NCBI GenBank assembly: GCA_027625915.1
Contig: JANTQA010000026.1
Location: 4,464,001-4,528,000 of the forward strand
Direction: 5' to 3'
DNA: 64,000 nucleotides
Origin: Anaeramoeba flamelloides
Taxonomy: Eukaryota > Metamonada > Anaeramoebidae
The notes under the pieces are model-generated. The model was not told the DNA's origin. It saw only the letters and a list, made by a program, of their open reading frames with translations, and ran no database searches. Position numbers and translations under genes: made by a program. The number at the start of each line of letters is the position of its first letter. The stretch's first letter is position 1. Shown piece after piece: positions 33,029 through 44,264 of this stretch.

Positions 33029-34771
33029 ATGAGCATCAAACTATTTCAAGACTATAATTTCTATACTCAAAAAGAAGGTGAACATATCTTTGACAAATTT
33101 CGATTTGAATCATTTGAAGAGGAATATTTTGAAGAAGATTTAGCACTGCAAAATGAGATGCACTCAAAGTACTTTAATGTTTCCTTGTATAACAAGCACT
33201 GTTTGGATCTCAAGCTTGATCAATTATTCCAGAAGAAGATTTTCAAAAAAAGCAATATTATTAATGAAATAATATATGATGATTTCAATTATCAAATCTT
33301 TAATAACGACATCGAGAGCGATTGTACAAATTCCTTTGAAGACATTTTAATCAAGCCCATTTTCAGCGACTTTTTAGAACAGCAATTTATATCTGATCAA
33401 CAAATGGTGAATTATGGTTTGGGGAAAATAGACAATAAAAAGCAATTGAACAATAATTTTTTTGAATTCTCAACAAAGGAGTTGTACTATTACTCATCAT
33501 CGTCGTCCTCATATTCAAATCCTCTTACTTTTAATTTAAACGACAATTCTTCAAATTCAGAAGGAGTTTTTCAAGACAAGCTTGGGTCGAGAAAGAACCT
33601 TCAGACAAAGAAAACAGCTGCTAAATTGGAGATCTCAAAAAGAAAGAATTCTAATGGTAACAACAAGAAGAATAACTCGACCAAGTTGAAGAGTAACATT
33701 ACCAGTACTGAACTTTTCAACAAGAAAAACCAAAACCAAAACGAATGCGAAACCATTTCTGAAAAACAAGAGGAAACAAGGGACGAAAAGAGATTTAAGA
33801 AACAGATTGAAGACTTATTCTTAAAAGTAACAAGCAAAAAAGAGATTGATTTTCTAACATTTTTTCAAAGATCTTATCTTGAAGAAAAGAAAAAAATCTA
33901 TTTGGATGAACAAAAATGGATCCAAATTTATCAAAATAAAGTAGTTCAAGATCAGTTCAGAAATAAGGGAGTTAGTAATGTCGATCTGTTGAAAATAAAA
34001 AAATATTTCAAATCACTTTCACAAGCACTTGACAAAACATTTTTGTCTCAATTAAACCAAATGACAATAAGAAGTTATTCACCAAAAAAGAGAAAAAGAA
34101 TGTATAACCAAGTTGAAAATGATAATCAAGATATGAGTAATTTTATGATTAAGAAAATTAAAAAATTGGCAAAACCAAGTAAAAAGCAAAGAGATCATAA
34201 TTCGGGATGTACAAATAAAGCTTTATTTTTTTCTCAAAAAAAAAATGAATTAAAAGACAATATCTTAAATTATAACCAAAAAAAACAGAAAGTACCTGAG
34301 ACCGGGAAGGTAACAATAAAGGGACAAACATCGAGCCAAATAAAAAGAAAGAGGATAATTAGCAGAAAAAAAAAAGGAAATGGTAAAAAAACAAATGTAA
34401 CAATGAAAAACCAGAAGAAGGCATGCTTCAAACAAATCCATAATAATAACTTTCGAATTATTAGTTCAAATGACAATGATCTTCTATCTAAAAAAGAGCT
34501 AACGGGTTCGAAACACATTTCATATATAAAAAGAAAAAGACTCAACCCAATTGGCAAGGAAATGCTGAACAACTGGATTGAAGAACGTATTTTATCAAAT
34601 TCGGGCCCATATGCTACTTTGGAAGAAAAGATCAAATTGTCCAAAGAAACAAAAATATCCTGTAAGCAAATTACTTCATATTTGGGAAACGCTCGGAATA
34701 AAATTAAAAGGCTTGTAAAAAAGGGGGAAATTATTAAACCAGTATGGTTGGATATTCAAGATCTTATTTAA
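33029..34771 (+). CDS. Divergent TALE-type homeodomain protein, probable transcription regulator
   Basis: The protein has 580 residues, ATG to TAA, without an intron. Residues 1-490 are not recognised: an acidic, Phe-rich start, a Ser-rich patch near residues 155-165, a Lys/Asn-rich centre, and a helical region near 255-350. Residues of about 500-561 read as a homeodomain: Arg-Leu-Asn-Pro ahead of helix 1, then Asn-Ser-Gly-Pro-Tyr-Ala-Thr, where TALE proteins carry the three extra residues, then Glu-Glu-Lys-x-Lys-Leu-Ser in helix 2. Helix 3 is Gln-Ile-Thr-Ser-Tyr-Leu-Gly-Asn-Ala-Arg-Asn-Lys. The key DNA contacts Asn51 and Arg53 are kept, but the usual Trp48-Phe49 is Tyr-Leu. The domain sits at the extreme C-terminus, followed by 19 residues. 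TALE proteins (MEIS, PBC, IRX, KNOX) are nuclear DNA-binding factors; that role here follows from the family. Confidence 0.8.
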   Translation: MSIKLFQDYNFYTQKEGEHIFDKFRFESFEEEYFEEDLALQNEMHSKYFNVSLYNKHCLDLKLDQLFQKKIFKKSNIINEIIYDDFNYQIFNNDIESDCTNSFEDILIKPIFSDFLEQQFISDQQMVNYGLGKIDNKKQLNNNFFEFSTKELYYYSSSSSSYSNPLTFNLNDNSSNSEGVFQDKLGSRKNLQTKKTAAKLEISKRKNSNGNNKKNNSTKLKSNITSTELFNKKNQNQNECETISEKQEETRDEKRFKKQIEDLFLKVTSKKEIDFLTFFQRSYLEEKKKIYLDEQKWIQIYQNKVVQDQFRNKGVSNVDLLKIKKYFKSLSQALDKTFLSQLNQMTIRSYSPKKRKRMYNQVENDNQDMSNFMIKKIKKLAKPSKKQRDHNSGCTNKALFFSQKKNELKDNILNYNQKKQKVPETGKVTIKGQTSSQIKRKRIISRKKKGNGKKTNVTMKNQKKACFKQIHNNNFRIISSNDNDLLSKKELTGSKHISYIKRKRLNPIGKEMLNNWIEERILSNSGPYATLEEKIKLSKETKISCKQITSYLGNARNKIKRLVKKGEIIKPVWLDIQDLI

Positions 34772-35044
34772 ATATTGGATCCTGCTTAAATCATATTTAG
34801 TGTTGCTTCAATTAAATTTTAATTGATTCTAATTGAAAATTTTTGTATTTTAATTTTTTTATTTATAAGCACCTGTATTACTCTCCCCAATGCCTTTTTT
34901 TTAATCTACTTGCTGTATTAAACAATCTTTTGTTTTTTTTTGATATTCTATGAAACATTTATTTTTTTTTGGAAATAAATTCAAAATGTTCAATTATTCT
35001 TTTTTTCATTTTTATTTTTTTAATGTTTAGTTATTGCAAGTCAA

Positions 35045-35530
35045 TTATATATAGGAGTGAAAATAATACCGGGCAATATTTTTAATTGATAATATTAGTA
35101 AAATTGAGGAGTAATTTGCTAATATATAAGATTAATTTCTTTTTTTTTAAAAATCTAAATTTTTAAAATTATAACTCACCCACTTATTAGAATAATGATT
35201 AATGAAATTAGACTTTTTCAAAATACTATGCAACCTATCATAAAATAAGAATAAAAATTATCATTTTTTAAACTCATAGTAAAGACATCAGAAAAACTCT
35301 ATTGTTTTTCTAAAAAAGTTTATTTCATCAGTGTTATCAAACAATTAAAAGAGTATTCTTTTAATATCCCAATTTAATGAACTTTATGTTGGTTTATTAC
35401 TTGATTCTTAAAAAAAAAATTGGTTATTTATAAATAGGATTTGAATTAAAAAAAAAGATAATTAGATAAATTTTCCTAATATTAACAATTATTAATCTTT
35501 TCCCGGATTATTTTCATATCAGTTATTATT
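35045..35530 (+). repeat. Repeat F, copy 2 (empty site for the TTAA element)
   Basis: Colinear with 17810-18205 plus 19000-19105. At 35446-35449 it has a single TTAA where copy 1 carries the 794-bp family D insertion, so it preserves the pre-insertion state. Confidence 0.65.
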
Positions 35531-36662
35531 TTAACTTCTAAAATTAATTATTAAGAAAATATTAAATTTTGTTATTGGATTTTGTTTTGAAAATGGAGTC
35601 ACAATATTATTCATGCAAAAAATAAATTGAACTGATATGAAAAGACATGTTAAATATATCTAATAACTTTCTAATACTATTAGAAATTGTTTTGTGTGTA
35701 TTTATCCCTTATTCTTACAAAATATTTATCATTTTTTAAGATAAGAATCATTTTTTTTCTAGTATTTAAGTTTCCAACAATTATTTGGAATAAAATTTTC
35801 TTAATATTGATTTCAAACAGAATTCACATTATCAAATACTCTTAAAATTTGATTTATTTTAATGTTTGAATTTTTTTTTTGATTTCCTTGATTCTTGGAA
35901 AACCCAAATATTAGTTTTAAAAGAAATTAGGGCTGAATTGAGAGGGATATTTTGAGGAAATGGTTATTCGACGATTTAATGAAACATTAAATTTGCAAAA
36001 ATTATTCATTTTTTATTTTTTTTTATCAAAATGTTTAAAATATCATTCGATAAGAAATGATCTTTCTTTTGAGAAATGAGAATATTGGTGAAATTTCATC
36101 AATCACCAACATATATTAGTTCGATTTTATATAATTTGTATTTGTTTGGAAATAAAAAAGGAACTAGCATCCTGGAATTTGGATCCTCACCATTTTACAC
36201 CTTATATGCCAAAATTTCAAATCCCTTCAAGTTTATCTCCATAACTTAAAAAAAAAAAAACACATAATAAATATTCTGTAAAGTTATCACCTTTTGAACT
36301 TTAACAAATGGAGTAAAATTTCACATAATTTGTTTTTTCCTATTCTATATTTTATAATTTTTTTGATGCAAGAAAAGATAAATTTTCAAAAAAATATTTG
36401 ATTTTTTCTTCTTCATTAATAACATAATAAATATTGGGAAATTTTTCAACATTAAAATTATACTTAATAAATAATAAAAAACGGATTTCAATTGTAAAAA
36501 TTTTCATTCAGATTGATATTCGCATTGAATTCTTCGAATACAATACAAATACTAATCTTTCGTTTTGTTGGAGGTTCGAGTATCTTTTTATCAAAAGAGA
36601 GTAAAATAAATTACTTTTTACATAAAAACATGTTATTTTTTGGATTTATTTATGGTTCTAAA

Positions 36663-36859
36663 CAGTCAATTCCAAATTTAAGGCACAAACTTTCAACGAA
36701 ATTTAAGGCACAAAAAAATCTCAAATTAAGGTACATTTTTTGGAATTATTTTTTTTTACAATTTATTTTTACTAGAATTTGAATTTTGTGACTTAATTTG
36801 AGATTTTTTGTTGTGCCCTAATTTTCGTTGAAGTTATTTTCTTAAAAGTGTAACTGACT
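36663..36859. mobile_element. Family C MITE, copy 3
   Basis: It begins CAGTCAATTCCAAATTTAAG and ends near AAGTGTAACTGACT. The subterminal motif TTTAAGGCACAAA occurs twice at the left and its complement near 36815, making a long hairpin. There is no coding capacity. Confidence 0.65.
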
Positions 36860-38568
36860 TTATTATACACCACACAAAGTACAAAGTAGTAATGAAGAGT
36901 AATTGTGATTGTTTTGTAATTGTTGTATATTATTGGGTTATTAGTTCCCAGTTACCAATAACTATCTTGATTTGTGCAAAATTGAGAAAATATACAATAG
37001 TTGTTTCTTGATAGGGTAATATTTATCTCACCCTATACAGAAAGAAAATTATTTTTCATTTTGTCAAAAAAATGTGTCAAATTACTTGAGTTCTTATTTG
37101 TTGAAATGTGAAGATCTTCAAGGAATTAAAATTATTTTGAAAAAAAAATAAAAAAAATTCTTATAATGAGTATATTATTCATTATTTTTAGATCTTTAAA
37201 GCTAGACGAAAATTTAAATTCTAATAAAAGTATAAACAAATTACCCTTTGCTAAAAAAATAATTTTCCCAAAATTATAATATTTTAAAAAGTTATTTTCT
37301 TCACCCTTTTTTAGACTCTCAAAATCAATGACATTTTAGCAAATGAAAACACCTCTTAAATTCTATTTTGTTTAATAAAAAACATAACTCATTAATTAAG
37401 ATCTAGGGAAAATTCACATTTATTCTATCCACATGTCTCTTCTATTTTTTATGTTTCGAGACTTTAACCAAAAACTCAACCATTTATTTCACAAAAAAAA
37501 AAAAAAAGAGAGAGAAAAAACCAATAAAACTCATAATCTTAAGAGTATTATCGAAAATAGATTTTTTTTCTAGAAATTACTAATCTAAATATTCCTAAAA
37601 AATCGCCCTTTAGTATATTTTTTTTGGGCTATACTTTTAAAAAAATAAATTAAAATAAAAAAAATAAAATGAGAAATATCATATTAGGTAAATTTTTAAG
37701 TACGGGTTAAGAAAGGTTTTAGTGTACAACAAAAAATAAAAACGAAAAAAATATATATTGAAAACCTAATTTATTTAAATCTCTTTAGATAAAAGATCCA
37801 TTAACCCTTTAATATTAAAGAGTAGTATTTGTTTTCTATCCGAAGAAGCTATTTGGTACATACACTCTTACAAGACTCAATATTATTTTAAATAAAGAAC
37901 AAAATCTTCCAACCCTGGAGTCAATTGAATTAACTTATCCCTAAAATAGTGTATTTTTTTCTAATTTTTCAAAGAATCTTTATGACAATTTAGTTCTATT
38001 TAAATTTCAAACCAACTTGGTAAATAATTATCTTTGAAATCATTGTTTTAGTCAAAGCCATTACCAAACAAACTTGTTGAAAGAAATTCTACTCGGAGAT
38101 AAAAGAACAATTTTGAAGAACCAAGAGTGATAACTTTCCAAAATATTTTTGTTTTTTTCCTTTTAAAAAATTATTCCTATCAAATAATATTTAAAAGTTA
38201 TATTAATATTACATATTTCTAAAATCAACAAATTTGTTTGTAAGTTACTATTCATGGGATATCATTAAAAATTGAAGTCGAATTATTTGAGTTTCACTGT
38301 GTATTTTCTTAAGGATCAAATTCTGAAGGCTAAAATCAGATACAATAAAAGTGTTGTGTTTTGTTACTATTTTTTATAAAATAATTTTTTTTACTTTATT
38401 TTTTTTCATTTTTTTATTTTTTTGTCTTTGTTATTGAATTCTTTTCTTTTGTTGTGTCTCATTGAAAAACGAAAAAAAACAAAAATAACTCTAGCTTTCA
38501 TTACAATCTCCCCAAAGAACAAAATTGAATTTTCTTTATCATTAACGATTGAAAACCATTAAAAGAAA

Positions 38569-40554
38569 ATGATCAACCAAAAGAACCAAAAAAAAGAAAA
38601 AGAAAAAGAAAAAGAACAAAAACAAAAACCAAACAAACAAGAAGCGCTCCAATTTCCAATCCAAGACAAAAAAGAACAAGCAAAAGAATTCTTCCTAAAT
38701 TTCGGTGATGACAACAAAAAGGGAGAAGAAGGATTAGAAAAGAATTCCAAAAGCTTGGATGAATTTATGAAACAAAAAAACAAAAAAAAAGAATTAAAAA
38801 TTAATGGTTTTGATTTAAAAAAACAAAAGCTATTTAAAGTCCCAAGCTTTTTGTTCCAATACTACAAAAACATTGTCTTGCTGGACGTTTCGTTTAATTA
38901 TTTGGAAACTTTACCCGAAGATCTTTTTGATATCCAAAATAATTTAAAAACCTTGATTGCCTCTGACAATCAGTTAATAAGTTTACCGTCAAGCATTGGC
39001 TTTTTAACTCGTCTGGAAAAGCTTGACTTGCACTCAAATTTAATCGTGCATTTGCCCTATGAAATCTCCCATTTATTTGCGCTTCAGGAAATTAACTTGA
39101 CGTCGAATCCAATTGCAAATAATTTGCCAAACGAGTTGTTGCTGTCTGCACGTAACTTGACACAGTTTTATTTACATTCTGCTATACCAAAATTCTCAAA
39201 ATTGATGAGGCCATGGATCAATGGCTCAAGGGAAATCCTTTCGATGATACCACAAAGAGAATTGTTGGGGAAAGAGTCAATTGTTGTGATGTCTTTTAAC
39301 ATCTTAAGTAACACATACGCAAATAAGGATTTGTATAGCTACACACCAAATTTTGCAATTGAGTGGATGTATCGAAGGAAAAAAATTATTCAGGAAATCT
39401 TCAGGTTGGAAGACGAACAGCAACAGCAAAACCAACAACAACAACAACAACAACAAAAGCAAGAACAAAATCATTTTTTTAAAAACTTATTTGGTAACAA
39501 AAATTCCAAAATAAACAAACAATTTTATATTAACGAGCAAGAAGAAAAAAAAATCCCAGACATCATCTGTTTGCAGGAAGTGGAATGGGGCCAATTTAAG
39601 GAATTTTTTGAACCAAAATTCGACGAGTGGGGGTATTCCGGCATATTTAAAATTAAAGCCAGATATTGGAATATGCCAAAAAGCGAGGCGGATCGCGTGG
39701 ACGGAGTGGCAATCTTTTTCAGTAAAACCAAATTCGACTATATCAAGCACACTTCAATCGACTTCCCAGACGTTGCGCAAAGGAAAATTGGAATGGAGGA
39801 CCTCCCAAAGGTTGCCCTCGATCGATTGGGAACAAGAGATCAAGTTGCCCAAATCCTGGTTCTCAAATGTAAGGCGACTGGCAAGCTATTAATGGTAGCA
39901 AATGTGCACACGTACTGGAGCCCCATGTACCCAGACGTAAAGGCCTTGCAGGTGCAATTTTTGCTTGAAGAAATCGAACATCTGAAGCAAACCGAATTCC
40001 CAGGAACACCCGTATTCATATGTGGCGATTTTAATTCAATGTATAACAGTGCTGCGATCGACTTATTATCGCAGAGCAGTGTAGACCCGAAACATCCTGA
40101 TTTTGTGAAGAATAACCATAGCAACGGCAACCATTATTCTTCTTCGTATTTTAAAACATTGAATTCTAATAGCTCGCAGGGAAAGAGTAATAGTAATAAG
40201 AGCACCAGCAATGAAAAGAATGATAAAAAAATTAAAAGTGAAAAGGAAAAAGACAAATATCAATACTATGATTATGGCTCCTATTCCAAATTTGGTTTAA
40301 ACCACTCAATAAGCAAATTAACTTCCCTATATCAGCATTTCCTTGAATTTGATTCAAATCCGAATTCCTTTACAAACCTGACATTGGACTTTGAAGGGGT
40401 CATAGATTATATTTGGTACGATGCAGATAGTTTGATCCCAATTGGATTGCTCTGCCCTTTGGATAAAAAGCAATCGAAAAAAAAATATTTGGGCTTTCCT
40501 AATTGCCATTTCCCCTCAGATCATATCCCTTTAATGGGTGAATTCCTGATTTAA
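38569..40554 (+). CDS. CCR4: CCR4 deadenylase (LRR plus EEP nuclease), CCR4-NOT catalytic subunit
   Basis: It shortens mRNA poly(A) tails as a Mg-dependent exonuclease in the CCR4-NOT complex. The protein has 661 residues, ATG to TAA, with no intron. A Lys/Glu-rich start is followed by leucine-rich repeats (about 75-205: Leu-Pro-x2-Leu, Leu-Asp-Val-Ser-Phe-Asn, Leu-Pro-Ser-Ser-Ile), which in the family bind the NOT1/CAF1 side. The endonuclease/exonuclease/phosphatase domain starts at Val-Met-Ser-Phe-Asn-Ile-Leu (about 240) and runs to the end. Expected catalytic residues are present: Glu337 in Leu-Gln-Glu-Val, Asp487 and Asn489 in Cys-Gly-Asp-Phe-Asn, Asp613 in Val-Ile-Asp-Tyr, and His652 in Ser-Asp-His-Ile-Pro-Leu. 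The His-x-Tyr-Trp motif (Asn-Val-His-Thr-Tyr-Trp) is also kept. Two low-complexity insertions break the nuclease domain: a Gln tract at about 284-305, and an Asn/Ser/Lys stretch at about 510-570. The family organisation is complete and the gene looks functional. Confidence 0.96.
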   Translation: MINQKNQKKEKEKEKEQKQKPNKQEALQFPIQDKKEQAKEFFLNFGDDNKKGEEGLEKNSKSLDEFMKQKNKKKELKINGFDLKKQKLFKVPSFLFQYYKNIVLLDVSFNYLETLPEDLFDIQNNLKTLIASDNQLISLPSSIGFLTRLEKLDLHSNLIVHLPYEISHLFALQEINLTSNPIANNLPNELLLSARNLTQFYLHSAIPKFSKLMRPWINGSREILSMIPQRELLGKESIVVMSFNILSNTYANKDLYSYTPNFAIEWMYRRKKIIQEIFRLEDEQQQQNQQQQQQQQKQEQNHFFKNLFGNKNSKINKQFYINEQEEKKIPDIICLQEVEWGQFKEFFEPKFDEWGYSGIFKIKARYWNMPKSEADRVDGVAIFFSKTKFDYIKHTSIDFPDVAQRKIGMEDLPKVALDRLGTRDQVAQILVLKCKATGKLLMVANVHTYWSPMYPDVKALQVQFLLEEIEHLKQTEFPGTPVFICGDFNSMYNSAAIDLLSQSSVDPKHPDFVKNNHSNGNHYSSSYFKTLNSNSSQGKSNSNKSTSNEKNDKKIKSEKEKDKYQYYDYGSYSKFGLNHSISKLTSLYQHFLEFDSNPNSFTNLTLDFEGVIDYIWYDADSLIPIGLLCPLDKKQSKKKYLGFPNCHFPSDHIPLMGEFLI

Positions 40555-41748
40555 TATATTTTTTTTTATCATTTAATTTATTCATATACCCAGACATTTC
40601 TCTTATTAATATTGATATATTTTTATTGATAGACTATATATTAAATCTATGAAAAAAAAATTTATTGACATTAATACATCTCTTTTTAATTTTTTTATTC
40701 TAAAATAAAAATTTAATCTTATTCAATTGGCAATTATTTATTTTCAAAATTTATAAAAACCGTTTAGAATTTAAAAAATCAAATAGATTATATATAAATC
40801 TATGTAGCCACTCTTCAAAAAGATTATTCGTGTATTGATATTCTTAACTTTATATGATTTGATAAATATAGTATATCCCTTATAACCCCCAAATAACCTA
40901 ATTGTCTTCTAAATAACATTTGTAATTTGAATTGTTATGAAAAGATTACCAGATATAGAATTTATAAATAAATTATCTTTGAAAGAAAATTTTATAATTA
41001 AAAATTATATAGCTCTAGAATATGACAAAAATAGCAATGATAAAATATTTTTCAACATTTGAAAAATTTTTCTTGGTTATTGTGATTTTATTATTTTTCC
41101 ATCAAAATTTTATCAAAAACAATTTTTTTTTTAAAAAATTTTGTCTTCAATATCATAAAATTTTGAAGTTTTAATGATTAAAACACATCATTCTTAACTG
41201 GAATTTTTTTTTTTTGGACAACTTTTTAAACCAAAATTACCTAAAATATTTATTTCTAAACACTTTATTCATTTGATAACATATTTTACAGAAAATTTGT
41301 TTTATCTATTTATTATCATACAATAGCAATCATTATATATTTGATTCCACATTGATACTATGTAAAAAAATAATAATTAAATTTTAAAATAAAAAAGATA
41401 TTTTTCTTCATTGTAAAATTTGTGAAAGAATTTTCAACACAAACGAATTTTTAAAATTTACTTGATTTGACCATTGTATCCTATCAGATTAATATTTATT
41501 TTTTTTTAAAAAAAAATACAATATCTTATTTTTTTGACTTTTTAACATCTAGATATTTCATAAATATTACAATATTATTTAATAAGAGAACTTTGATCAA
41601 AAAATATTTTCTAAGAACTGGATTATTTTGAGATTGAAAAAATCAATTTTCAAACAGATGTTTTTCAACTTTTTACAAACAAAAAAAATCAAAAAAAAAA
41701 AATTTGATTTCGGGATTATTTTATTATCTTTGTCTATAAATCAAAACA

Positions 41749-41870
41749 TTCAGTTCCACTTTTAAGGCACAAATTGCAACTAAATTTAAGGCACAATATA
41801 AAAATCTCAAATTATGGCCCAAAATTCAGATTCTAGTAAAATAAATTGTAAAAAATAATTACAAATTTTG
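41749..41870. mobile_element. Family C MITE, copy 4 (truncated)
   Basis: Left end CAGTTCCACTTTTAAGGCAC and the second TTTAAGGCACAA block are present. The right half is missing beyond about 41870. Confidence 0.55.
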
Positions 41871-42239
41871 TAAAATAATTATTTTTCTTTTATCTGTTAT
41901 TCTTTTTATTAAGCTGGATTAATAAAGATACAACCAAGAATTTTAAATATTATAGTTTTGGTTTTATTTTACAAGAAAATATATAGATATATTTTAATTG
42001 AAGATCTGAGACGCAAAGATCTTGAAATTGATTCAATATTTTTCAAACAAACTCTATTATTAGATGTGTTTTATTTGTGAAAAAAAAAAAAAAACACCTT
42101 TCGAAGAGAAAAAAAAAAAAAAAACAGAATAAACAAGAGGGTTTGTTGAAAAATATTTATTTGCTAAAGACGTTTGTTTATCCGAAAAATGAGTATATTG
42201 TGAATTTGTTACATTTAAGTGAAAAAATATTTTGATTTA

Positions 42240-42620
42240 ATTTTTTATTTCACTTTAGATTCCAACAAGTTTATATCGAAAGGTGATCTTTCAAGTTTGA
42301 TTCAACATAAAATATTTATCATTCTAAATGTTCCTTCCCGAGTCTTTTTTTTTTTTTGGCTTATTATTGGCTTAATTCCCACCATTTGCATAAATAGATT
42401 TCTAGATTCAAAACAGTACTCAGTAAAACTAAAAATTGTTTCAAAAAAATTGTTCGAGAAATGTATAAAAATTGAAAATTTTTTTAGAATTACCTCTGAA
42501 TTACTTAAAGTACAAATTCTTTTCTCAGATAGAATAGTGAATCATATTTTGATTTAAAAGTTTCAATATCTTATGGCAACCAAAAAAACTTTTTTCAGTA
42601 ATTTTCTCAAAATTAAAAAT
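42240..42620 (+). repeat. Repeat E, copy 2
   Basis: Same-orientation homologue of 24165-24500. It retains a 112-codon open frame (42219-42557), absent from the other copy, with no recognisable domain. The frame may be chance or the remains of a gene. Confidence 0.5.
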
Positions 42621-43166
42621 TTCCAAAATAGGAGAATGTATCTACTCGTTAAAAAAAACCAAACAAAAACAAGGTAATAAAAAAAAAAAAAAAAGTGATA
42701 AAAAGCTTTTTTATAGTCTAGTGTCATTAAAATAATAACAAGAATTTTTATATTAGCTAAAAGAAAAATCTAATAATATTTAAAATTTTTATTTATTTTC
42801 TATTTATTCTCTTCAAAAGTAAAATTTTTATCAATTAAAAAAATCAGAGAAATTAATAAATAAAAAATTATTGGTTGATAGATTAAGAAATTCAATAATC
42901 TGATCTTAAAACAAATAAAGTAGTTTTAAAGTGTGACGAAAAAAAGTTTTTTCAGATAGTACTGGAAAATAGTATTCTATTTAATTTTAAGAACTGTGTT
43001 CGAGATACCTATGAAAGAACTTTTTTGTCACGCTTTTTTAAAATGGATTTAAAACCATTTATTATTGTAATATTCCTAATTTTGCTCATAATTGATGATT
43101 TATATTCAATTTCTTTTTTATTATTTCTTTGTATGTGTACGTGTTGTTTTTGTTTTTATAATCTTC

Positions 43167-44264
43167 TTATAATACGGAAAGAATAAAAAATAAAATAATG
43201 CCAACAAATAGGAGCAAAGTATTTGCAAATTTATTTTGTGGTTGTTGGTTCTCCTGATCAATTTGTTCCTCTCCAGAATCTAAATCAACTTCGTTGGCGC
43301 GGTTTCTGATCCTTTGGTTTGTTGAGACTGAAAAATTTAAACCTGGGAAGACGCCCATTTGCATACCAAAAATGCCTGTCGATATTTGGAAGTTTGGTCG
43401 CATAAATTGTTGATTCTGGGGATTGTTTTGTTGTTGCCTTTTCCTATGTCTCCGCGAGGGGCGGTTTCTTCTTGCTTTTGGTCTTTGCGGGATGCTTTTT
43501 ATTTCGGTAATTTCCCCTGTTGCGTTCTGATCATGATTGTTCTTGTGTTGGCTATTATTTTTTGTTGTTACATTGGGGACCGTAGAATTGCCATAAACGG
43601 GGATAATGTCTTTGTCTTCTTGGAGATCATTTCCACAGGTAGGGCATTTTGAATTCTCTCCATCAAAATGGTTTTTTAAACAAGACCAACAAAACAAATG
43701 CCCACAAACTGTTAGCACAGGTTCTGTTGCAAAATTATAACAAATCCCACATTGGCCAATGTCCTTCTTTTGTTTTTGTTTTTCTTTTTGTTTTTGTTTT
43801 TGTTTTTCTTTTTCTTTTTCTTTTTCTTGTTCCTTTTGTTTTTCGTTTTCTTTTTGTTGATTCTTTGTTTCTTCTTGTTCTTCTTCTTCGTTAAGCTCAA
43901 TTATGTCAATTGAGTTCTCATTTATATTTTGGGTTTCTGTTATTTCTTTTTGTTCTTGTTGTTTTTTGGTTTGGAGATTTTGAAAAAATTGTTGGAATAA
44001 TTCATAGTTCCTTTGGGCAGCATTTGAACAAACTACTTTTAATTTGTTTTCTTTTTTTTCTTCTTGTTCTTTTTTGACTTTTTCTGTGATTTTTGAATTT
44101 TCAGGTTCTGGTTTAAAAGGCAAAGAAAGTGGGATATTATTTCCGAAATAATAAAACCCATTTTTTAATTGTAAAGTTTTCCATGAGTCGTGTGCAAGTA
44201 ACTCATATTTTCCACAAATTGAACACCACTTTAATTCAAGAGAGAGGTCTTGAATAATTGACAT
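43167..44264 (-). CDS. RNF5/RNF185-like (RMA-type) RING E3 ubiquitin ligase, tail-anchored
   Basis: It transfers ubiquitin from an E2 to substrates at the ER membrane (ER-associated degradation) in its family. The protein has 365 residues. The RING finger at about 172-210 has all eight ligands: Cys-x2-Cys-x11-Cys-x-His-x2-Cys-x2-Cys-x11-Cys-x2-Cys, with the typical Cys-Gly-His-Leu-Phe-Cys-Trp core. After it come Ile-Ile-Pro-Val-Tyr-Gly and Ile-Pro-Gln-Arg-Pro-Lys-Ala-Arg-Arg, both signatures of RNF5/RNF185/RMA ligases, then a Gly/Phe-containing stretch and a single C-terminal membrane segment (about 346-365) ending the protein. Unlike the usual 180-residue RMA proteins, it has a 170-residue N-terminal extension with a Cys-x2-Cys pair (residues 14 and 17), a lone Cys79, and a Lys/Gln/Glu tract (about 125-168). 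No intron. Confidence 0.92.
   Translation of the reverse strand: MSIIQDLSLELKWCSICGKYELLAHDSWKTLQLKNGFYYFGNNIPLSLPFKPEPENSKITEKVKKEQEEKKENKLKVVCSNAAQRNYELFQQFFQNLQTKKQQEQKEITETQNINENSIDIIELNEEEEQEETKNQQKENEKQKEQEKEKEKEKQKQKQKEKQKQKKDIGQCGICYNFATEPVLTVCGHLFCWSCLKNHFDGENSKCPTCGNDLQEDKDIIPVYGNSTVPNVTTKNNSQHKNNHDQNATGEITEIKSIPQRPKARRNRPSRRHRKRQQQNNPQNQQFMRPNFQISTGIFGMQMGVFPGLNFSVSTNQRIRNRANEVDLDSGEEQIDQENQQPQNKFANTLLLFVGIILFFILSVL

Larger units (their letters stand above)
34772..38568. other. Gene-poor interval with repeats
   Basis: It contains the uninterrupted repeat F copy (35045-35530) and a family C element (36663-36859). No gene is supportable in the rest. Confidence 0.5.
40555..43166. other. 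Gene-poor interval with repeats
   Basis: It contains a truncated family C element (41749-41870) and a repeat E copy (42240-42620). No gene is supportable. Confidence 0.5.

Noticed and set aside
42219-42557. Possible 112-residue protein
   Set aside because: Its only relative in the window lacks the frame, and no domain is recognised; kept only as repeat E.
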